Source of the DNA: Pseudomonadota bacterium
GTDB lineage: Bacteria > Pseudomonadota > Alphaproteobacteria > Rhizobiales > Beijerinckiaceae
Direction: 5' to 3'
Length of the DNA: 17,338 nt
NCBI GenBank assembly: GCA_023386115.1
Contig: JAEWKL010000208.1
Coordinates: forward strand, 1-17,338
Shown: positions 12,788-17,338 of the stretch, piece after piece
How the letters are laid out: each line of letters opens with the position of its first letter
Numbering within the stretch: the first letter of the stretch is position 1
Translations under genes and position numbers: made by a program
Notes under the pieces: generated by a model
Seen by the model: only the letters and a program-made list of their open reading frames with translations
Told to the model about the DNA's origin: nothing
Database searches by the model: none

Positions 12788-13783
12788 ATGATCGACCGGC
12801 TTGATGCCATGCGGGTGTTCGTGACCGCCCTGGAGGAGGGGAGCCTCGCCCGCGCCGGTCGCCGCTTGGGGCGGTCACCGGCGGCCGTGACGCGAGCGAT
12901 TACCTCCCTCGAGAGCCACGTCGGTGCCCAGCTCCTGCACCGGACCACGCGGCGGCTGCAACTCACCGAGTCCGGCGAGCGGTATGCCGTCGTTTGCCGC
13001 CGCGTGCTGCTAGATCTTGAAGAAGCCGATCTCTCGATGGCGGGAGACCAAGCCGCCCCTCGCGGCGTCCTGACGGTCACCGCGCCCGTGATGTTCGGGA
13101 CGCGGATCCTGCGCCCGGTCGTGGGTGAGTTCCTGCGGGCGCATCCCGCGGTGCAGATCCGCTTCCTTTTGCTGAACCGGATGACGAATCTCATCGACGA
13201 AGGCATCGATGTCGCGCTCAGGATTGCTCCGTTGCAGGATTCCAGCCTTGTCGCGATCCGCATCGGAGAGGTGCGGCGCGTCCTGTGTGCGGCACCGAAG
13301 TACCTGGCTTGTCGGCCGCCACTCACCACCCTGGCGCATCTAGCCCACCATGACTGCATTGGGATCGAGCCGACCAATCCGAACGACGTCTGGAGCTTCC
13401 CACCGGCGGTCGGCGGCCGGGTCTCGCGCGCGATTCGCATAAGGCCACGGCTCATGGTCAACACTGACGAGGCCGCCGTCAGCGCAGCCATCGACGGTGA
13501 GGGCATCGTCCGCATCTTCTCCTACAAGATTCAGCGTGAGGTAGAGGACGGCAGCCTGATCATTCTGCTCCCAGACGACGAGCCTCCACCCGTACCTGTC
13601 CACCTCGTGGCCTCACCGGACCGGCTGGCGCTCGCCAAGGTCAGGGCCTTCATCGATTTCGCTGCGGCCCGTCTGAGAGCAGGATTCAACCGGCTGCCGA
13701 CGCGCGGCGACACCGCCGCTCGGATCGACGGCAGCCCGGATGTCTGCGCCGTTACCGCTTCAGGTGCGCGTCAACCTGCGTGA
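12788..13783 (+). CDS. LysR-family transcriptional regulator
   Basis: The product is a 331-residue regulator. The DNA-binding domain lies at residues 1-60 (IDRLDAMRVFVTALEEGSLA, then SPAAVTRAITSLESHVGAQL and TRRLQLTESG). The effector domain reads GVLTVTAPVMFGTRIL, then LLLNRMTNLIDEGIDVALRI and DEAAVSAAIDGEGI. The protein is some 25-30 residues longer than usual, with a low-complexity tail (PTRGDTAARIDGSPD). The ATG at 12788 fits the family; a TTG at 12767 is possible. It is divergent from the hydrolase run and probably regulates it. Its 3' end overlaps the convergent ProA-like gene by 32 bp, so the two transcripts run into each other. Confidence 0.92.
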   Translation: MIDRLDAMRVFVTALEEGSLARAGRRLGRSPAAVTRAITSLESHVGAQLLHRTTRRLQLTESGERYAVVCRRVLLDLEEADLSMAGDQAAPRGVLTVTAPVMFGTRILRPVVGEFLRAHPAVQIRFLLLNRMTNLIDEGIDVALRIAPLQDSSLVAIRIGEVRRVLCAAPKYLACRPPLTTLAHLAHHDCIGIEPTNPNDVWSFPPAVGGRVSRAIRIRPRLMVNTDEAAVSAAIDGEGIVRIFSYKIQREVEDGSLIILLPDDEPPPVPVHLVASPDRLALAKVRAFIDFAAARLRAGFNRLPTRGDTAARIDGSPDVCAVTASGARQPA

Positions 13784-15257
13784 CGCGGCTGCGCACCGTG
13801 AAGACACTGCTTCCAGACAAGATGGCGCTGCGGGCGAGAAGTCGACCGTTCTCCCAATTGGAGAGCCCGAGCTCCGGTTGGTTGAGGGCGTACTGCCCAT
13901 CCACCCACCGCGTGAACCCATCGCCCACGAAGGGCGCGTTCACCGTGTCGAAGAAGCGCTGGTGCGCCTGTGGGTCCCGGCTGATCAGCGAGGCTGCGAA
14001 TTGCGGGCTGTAACGGTTGAACAGCGCCACCGCATGATCGAGATCGTCCACGATCTTCAGGCTGACCTCGGGCGTGTCCTCCCACTCCCATTCGCGGCCG
14101 AGCTCGTTCTCCGGCAGGATCTCGGTCAGTGGCTCGCTGTGCTCGCCCTCGGCGCGTCGAGCGCGGACGGTGCCGGTCCGCCACGCGTGCGGCAGAACGG
14201 TCTCATCGCCCGCGACCACGTGGAGTTTGCAACCGTGTCCACGGGAATGACCGGCAGCCTCCAGTGCTGCCAGGAAGGTCGGCACCAGGTCTGCGATCCG
14301 AGCACGGTGGATGCAGCAGACGTTCAACGTATTGCACACCTTCCGGTCCAGCGATGCCTCGACTGCCGCGGAGAAGCGCTCCGGATCCGCGTCACGGTCG
14401 GCAACCATCCACGCACCACCGGTTCCGTGCAGGCTGACAGCGGTCCCAGCCTGCCGGGCGACACTCCCGAGTTGTGCAACTGCGCGCCCTGATCCACGCG
14501 CCACGGCCAGCGAGAGCCGGCGATCCGCGAAGAGCGCCCATCCGGCAGCTCGTTCCGGACTTTCGATGAGCGCTACAGCTCCGAGGGGAAGGCCCGACTC
14601 CGTGAGAGCCGGGCTGAGCGCGTATCGCATGATGGCCTGAGCCGTACCGAGCGCGTCGCTGCCAATGCGGAGGACAGCGGTGTTGCCTGTGCGCAAGACA
14701 CCTGCTGCGTCGGCGAACACATTGGGCCGGCCCTCGAACACGAAGCCGACTACACCAAGTGGTGCTGCCCTCTGCTCGATCGTCCAGCCACGATGCGTCA
14801 CGCGTTCGATGACATGACCACGTGCCGTTCCACTGTCTCGCCACGCACGCAGACCCGCGATCATGTCGTGTCGCATGCCTTCGGTGGCAACGAGGCGCGT
14901 CGTCGAGCGGCCGGCCTTCCGCGCGCGCTCCACATCCTGCCGGTTAGCCTCTGCGATTTCGGCCCAGACCGGTGATCTGTCCAGCAGCGAGGCGAACGTG
15001 TCGAAGAACCGGTCGACGGCGTGATCGGAAATGGCCGACATCACCTGGAACGCCGCGTGAGCTCGCTCGACTGCAGCGGCCGCGAGAGCGATCTGAGCCG
15101 CGGGGATGTGCAAGAGGTCGCCCGCGTCCTGCAACACCAGCAGATGGTCGCCCCGTTGGAAACGCGCGGCGAGTTCCGGCGTGATCACCGCAGCGCGGTC
15201 GCCACCGAAGGGCACGAGAGTTCCGGGTATGAGGCGGTCGATGGCGATAATTGTCAT
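13752..15257 (-). CDS. ProA-like aldehyde dehydrogenase with N-terminal extension
   Basis: The product is 501 residues, against about 420 for ordinary ProA (glutamate-5-semialdehyde dehydrogenase, NADPH-dependent, proline synthesis). Residues 1-75 (IDRLIPGTLVPFGGDRAAVI, then GDHLLVLQDAGDLLHIPAAQ) have no counterpart in ProA. The rest follows ProA: MSAISDHAVDRFFDTFASLL, EANRQDVERAR, APLGVVGFVFEGRPNVFADA, then LRTGNTAVLR. The active-site Cys308 lies in DRKVCNTLNVC, near the usual CNT motif. The C-terminus (ENGRLLARSAILSGSSVF) departs from the HARGPMGLE end of true ProA. No proB lies nearby. It is therefore a divergent paralogue whose acyl-phosphate or aldehyde substrate is open. The ATG at 15257 has no strong ribosome site. 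The gene ends inside the LysR coding region and starts 313 bp from a divergent sensor kinase. Confidence 0.85.
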   Translation of the reverse strand: MTIIAIDRLIPGTLVPFGGDRAAVITPELAARFQRGDHLLVLQDAGDLLHIPAAQIALAAAAVERAHAAFQVMSAISDHAVDRFFDTFASLLDRSPVWAEIAEANRQDVERARKAGRSTTRLVATEGMRHDMIAGLRAWRDSGTARGHVIERVTHRGWTIEQRAAPLGVVGFVFEGRPNVFADAAGVLRTGNTAVLRIGSDALGTAQAIMRYALSPALTESGLPLGAVALIESPERAAGWALFADRRLSLAVARGSGRAVAQLGSVARQAGTAVSLHGTGGAWMVADRDADPERFSAAVEASLDRKVCNTLNVCCIHRARIADLVPTFLAALEAAGHSRGHGCKLHVVAGDETVLPHAWRTGTVRARRAEGEHSEPLTEILPENELGREWEWEDTPEVSLKIVDDLDHAVALFNRYSPQFAASLISRDPQAHQRFFDTVNAPFVGDGFTRWVDGQYALNQPELGLSNWENGRLLARSAILSGSSVFTVRSRVTQVDAHLKR

Positions 15258-15570
15258 GGCAGCCGGGCATAGGGCAAAGCCCGACGGAATACCAAATTGC
15301 GCTCGCGGCCGAGAGGCCACCAGCGTTGAGTGGCTGCGGCCGATTACCTGCCACGAATGAAGGTGTTCCTTAAACCGCTCCTGTGCGGCTCAGAGGCAAT
15401 GCCGCCATAGCCGCTATCGCCGGTCTCGAAGGGCCGCTTTCGGGTGTCGAGCTGCTGCCCCGGCGGCCCGGAGCGAAAGTCCGGAAGTGGCGCAGGGCGG
15501 ATGATCGAACGGCGTGCATCCCGAAGCTGCAGCGCGTAGGAGGGACGCCCCACTGCTCTCCTTCCTCCTA
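15258..15570. other. Divergent intergenic region of ProA-like and kinase genes
   Basis: These 313 bp hold no gene I can support. They must contain the promoters of both neighbours and they carry one copy of the dispersed repeat at 15450-15501. AGGAGGG at 15538-15544 looks like a ribosome site but is 26 nt from the kinase ATG. Confidence 0.5.
15450..15501 (+). repeat. Dispersed intergenic repeat, copy 3
   Basis: It aligns without gaps over 52 nt with 8936-8987 at 37 identical bases, including CCGGCGGC, AGTCCG and TGGCGC. It lies between divergent promoters. Confidence 0.5.
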
Positions 15571-17091
15571 ATGCGCAAACTCCTGAGCAGGCTCGGCCTG
15601 CGGTTCGAAGATCCCGTCGACGAGCGTGCCTTCGTGACGCGCTTCACCCTCGACGACCTACCCCGCACGCAGGCTGCGATGATCCTCGGCGCCTGCGTCT
15701 ACTGCGCCTTCGCCGTCTGGGACTGGATCCTCGACCCAGCGCACTGGATTGAGACCCTGTTCCTTCGCCTCGCCGTCGCGCTCGCCGTACTCCTGCCTGC
15801 AACCGCGGCGCTGCACTGGCCTGCCGCGCGGCGCTGGGCCGAGCAGATCTACCTCAGCTACTGCGTCGTGCCCGGTTGCGTGCTCAGCTTGATCTACCTG
15901 CGGCTGGGACCCGGCTTCGACCATGCCGCTGCGGGCATGATCGTCGTCATCCTGTTCGTCTCGACGCTGTTGCCGCTGCGCTTGTCCTCGCTCGCTGCGT
16001 TCTGCGGCCTGACCTGGCTCTGCTTCGCCGTATGCGAGTCCTTCGCGGTGCATGAGCGGGCGGGCATGCGCTTCGTGAACAACTTCGAGATTGGCATGGC
16101 ATACGCGCTCTCGCTCTACGCTGTCGGCGCGCGAGAGGTGCGAGCTCGGCGCCAATTCCAGACAGAGGAGGCGCTTCGGCGGGAGAAGGAGCGATCGGAG
16201 ACGACCCTGTCCGAGTTGCGCGAGGCCCAGGCTCATCTCGTGCAAGCCGAGAAGCTGGCGGCCCTTGGTCAGCTCGTGGCGGGTGTGGCTCACGAGATCA
16301 ACACGCCGATCGGCTTGGCGCTGACCACGTCGACCGCCGCCGAAGGCGATCTGAGGCATCTCCAGCGCGCCGTTGAATCAGGCCAACTGCGCCGGTCGGA
16401 TCTCACGCAGGGGCTTGCGCGGCTGAGCGAGGGGATGCGGCTGCTGTTCTCCAATCTCACGCGGGCAGCCGACCTCGTGAACAGCTTCAAGCAGGTCGCA
16501 GTCGACCAAGCCAGTGCGGAGCGGCGCACTTTCGAGCTGCACGGCTGGCTTGAGGAGCTGATGAGCACGCTCGAGCCGCTCGTGCGGCGCAAGGGACACA
16601 CGATGCGGATCCGCTGTGAGAAGGGGATCATACTCGACTCCCATCCCGGCGCGCTGGCGCAGGTGATGAGCAATCTGGCGCTCAACGCTATCGTGCATGG
16701 TTATCCCGACGGCCGATCGGGCGTCCTCGACGTCGCGGCGTCTCGTTCCGGCGAGGATCGACTGCGCATCATCATTGCCGACGACGGCATCGGCATCCCG
16801 CCGGAGAACCTGAGCAAGGTGTTCGACCCCTTCTTCACCACGCGGCGCGACAAAGGCAGTACGGGCCTTGGGCTGCACATCGTCTTCAACCTCGTTGCCT
16901 CAACCCTGCAGGGTCAGATCGCGCTGTCGAGCAACGGGGGCGGAGGGACGTGCTTCACAATCGACTTGCCTCTCTCGGTGGATGAAGTGGAGGTGAGCGA
17001 AGCAGCCGAACCGCAGGCGACCAAGCGGGTGAACCTCGGGTCGGTAGTTGTCTCGTCCGCGCCATTGGTCGAACCCAATGCGAACAGATGA
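15571..17091 (+). CDS. Membrane sensor histidine kinase
   Basis: The product is 506 residues from the ATG at 15571; a GTG at 15514 would add 19 residues. About six hydrophobic helices occupy residues 34-188 with short loops, so the sensor sits within the membrane and has no large periplasmic domain. A coiled coil (REVRARRQFQTEEALRREKE, then RSETTLSELREAQAHLVQAE) leads to the dimerisation domain KLAALGQLVAGVAHEINTP with phospho-accepting His241. The ATPase part has the N box NLALNAIVHGYP (Asn372), DDGIGIP (Asp404), FDPFFTTRRDKGSTGLGLHI and a final GGGGTCFTIDLPL. All kinase boxes are intact. There is no receiver domain and no response regulator in the window, so the partner is elsewhere. The HEINTP H-box fits the HPK4 class. 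Confidence 0.93.
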   Translation: MRKLLSRLGLRFEDPVDERAFVTRFTLDDLPRTQAAMILGACVYCAFAVWDWILDPAHWIETLFLRLAVALAVLLPATAALHWPAARRWAEQIYLSYCVVPGCVLSLIYLRLGPGFDHAAAGMIVVILFVSTLLPLRLSSLAAFCGLTWLCFAVCESFAVHERAGMRFVNNFEIGMAYALSLYAVGAREVRARRQFQTEEALRREKERSETTLSELREAQAHLVQAEKLAALGQLVAGVAHEINTPIGLALTTSTAAEGDLRHLQRAVESGQLRRSDLTQGLARLSEGMRLLFSNLTRAADLVNSFKQVAVDQASAERRTFELHGWLEELMSTLEPLVRRKGHTMRIRCEKGIILDSHPGALAQVMSNLALNAIVHGYPDGRSGVLDVAASRSGEDRLRIIIADDGIGIPPENLSKVFDPFFTTRRDKGSTGLGLHIVFNLVASTLQGQIALSSNGGGGTCFTIDLPLSVDEVEVSEAAEPQATKRVNLGSVVVSSAPLVEPNANR

Positions 17092-17204
17092 GAGTGACCC
17101 CAAGCGGACCCTCGATCCGCCATCACCGAAGGACCGCATAGTATGGAAAGCAGCGGTTCGCAGCATGCATCTCTCGTTCCTTAACATGAGGCGAGTAGAT
17201 AGCG

Positions 17205-17294
17205 GTATCTAATACCAACGGCCTGAGAGTGTGACTCGGCGGGTTGCGGATTGGTGTGGCTTCTGATTCGGTTGTCGGATCAGGAGAGAGCGCC
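17205..17294 (+). mobile_element. Probable left end of the IS630-type element
   Basis: The stretch between the kinase gene and the transposase ATG contains TACCAACGGCCTGAGAG near 17213, which may include the left terminal repeat. IS630 elements insert at TA, and several TA dinucleotides lie at 17195-17213. The right end is outside the window, so the repeat cannot be confirmed. Confidence 0.3.
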
Positions 17295-17338
17295 ATGGCC
17301 GGGGTCGCGATCACCCGCAGGGATCTGAGCGCCGAGGC
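17295..17338 (+). CDS. IS630-family transposase, 5' end only
   Basis: An ATG at 17295 with AGGAGAG a few bases upstream begins MAGVAITRRDLSAEA and runs off the window. From memory this matches the N-terminus of IS630-family transposases common in rhizobial and Methylobacterium genomes, which start with a short ITRxDLSAxxLR stretch before the helix-turn-helix. Only 14 codons are visible, so the assignment is tentative. The upstream 90 bp would hold the left end of the element. Confidence 0.55.
   Translation, partial: MAGVAITRRDLSAE

Noticed and set aside
13752..15257. Calling the aldehyde dehydrogenase simply proA
   Set aside because: The N-terminal extension, altered C-terminus and lack of proB nearby make the housekeeping role unproven.
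1..17338. CRISPR array, tRNA, rRNA, toxin-antitoxin or phage defence genes
   Set aside because: Read for regular spaced repeats, cloverleaf arms and typical small gene pairs; none was found.

Overview
The window is high-GC DNA from what looks like an alphaproteobacterium. Methylobacterium or a close relative in the Hyphomicrobiales is my best guess. The guess rests on the G+C-rich coding style, the closely packed LysR-regulated oxidoreductase and hydrolase genes, the IS5 and IS630 transposase starts and decayed intergenic repeats. It comes from remembered families, not from a search. The genes are mostly accessory, catabolic or stress-related, with insertion-sequence debris between them. I see no rRNA, tRNA or CRISPR array.

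Layout. (1) Positions 1-800 look broken or chimeric. A 3'-truncated GNAT-type acetyltransferase on + and the 5' end of a glycosyltransferase on - run into each other at a G/C-homopolymer tract (402-437). An AT-rich stretch follows to about 797, where it cuts off an alpha/beta hydrolase. (2) Positions 797-3371, all on -, hold a GcvA-like LysR regulator, a 12-TM MFS transporter and the truncated hydrolase, which overlaps the MFS stop by ATGA. A second AT-rich block lies just upstream. (3) Positions 3372-4506 contain no gene I can support, only AT-rich DNA and one copy of a dispersed repeat. (4) Positions 4507-5924 carry a DUF938 methyltransferase (-) and a divergent msrA (+). (5) Positions 6212-8578 carry an antibiotic-biosynthesis-monooxygenase (ABM) protein and a quinone-oxidoreductase-like dehydrogenase as a two-gene - operon, with a divergent LysR gene. 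(6) Positions 8579-9180 are debris: the last 33 codons of a short-chain dehydrogenase with its hairpin, a repeat copy, and the first 24 codons of an IS5-type transposase. (7) Positions 9181-13783 hold a - run of an epoxide hydrolase/dehalogenase-like enzyme, a haloperoxidase-like serine hydrolase, an exported MBL-fold hydrolase and a cytochrome P460-type c-heme protein. A divergent LysR gene sits above it. (8) Positions 13752-17091 carry a divergent ProA-like aldehyde dehydrogenase (-) and a membrane sensor histidine kinase (+). (9) From 17295 an IS630-type transposase begins and runs off the window.

How the genes may work together. Two divergent LysR/enzyme units (around 7.6 kb and 12.7 kb) have the classic arrangement in which the regulator controls the adjacent enzymes in response to a small molecule. 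The enzymes fit detoxification or use of electrophilic, halogenated or quinone-like compounds, and MsrA repairs oxidised methionine. This is inference from families and layout; no substrate can be read from the sequence. I did not find a convincing new defence or mobile system. The most unusual items are the gene-to-gene junctions near the left end, a roughly 50-nt dispersed intergenic repeat seen three or four times, and the divergent N-terminally extended ProA paralogue.
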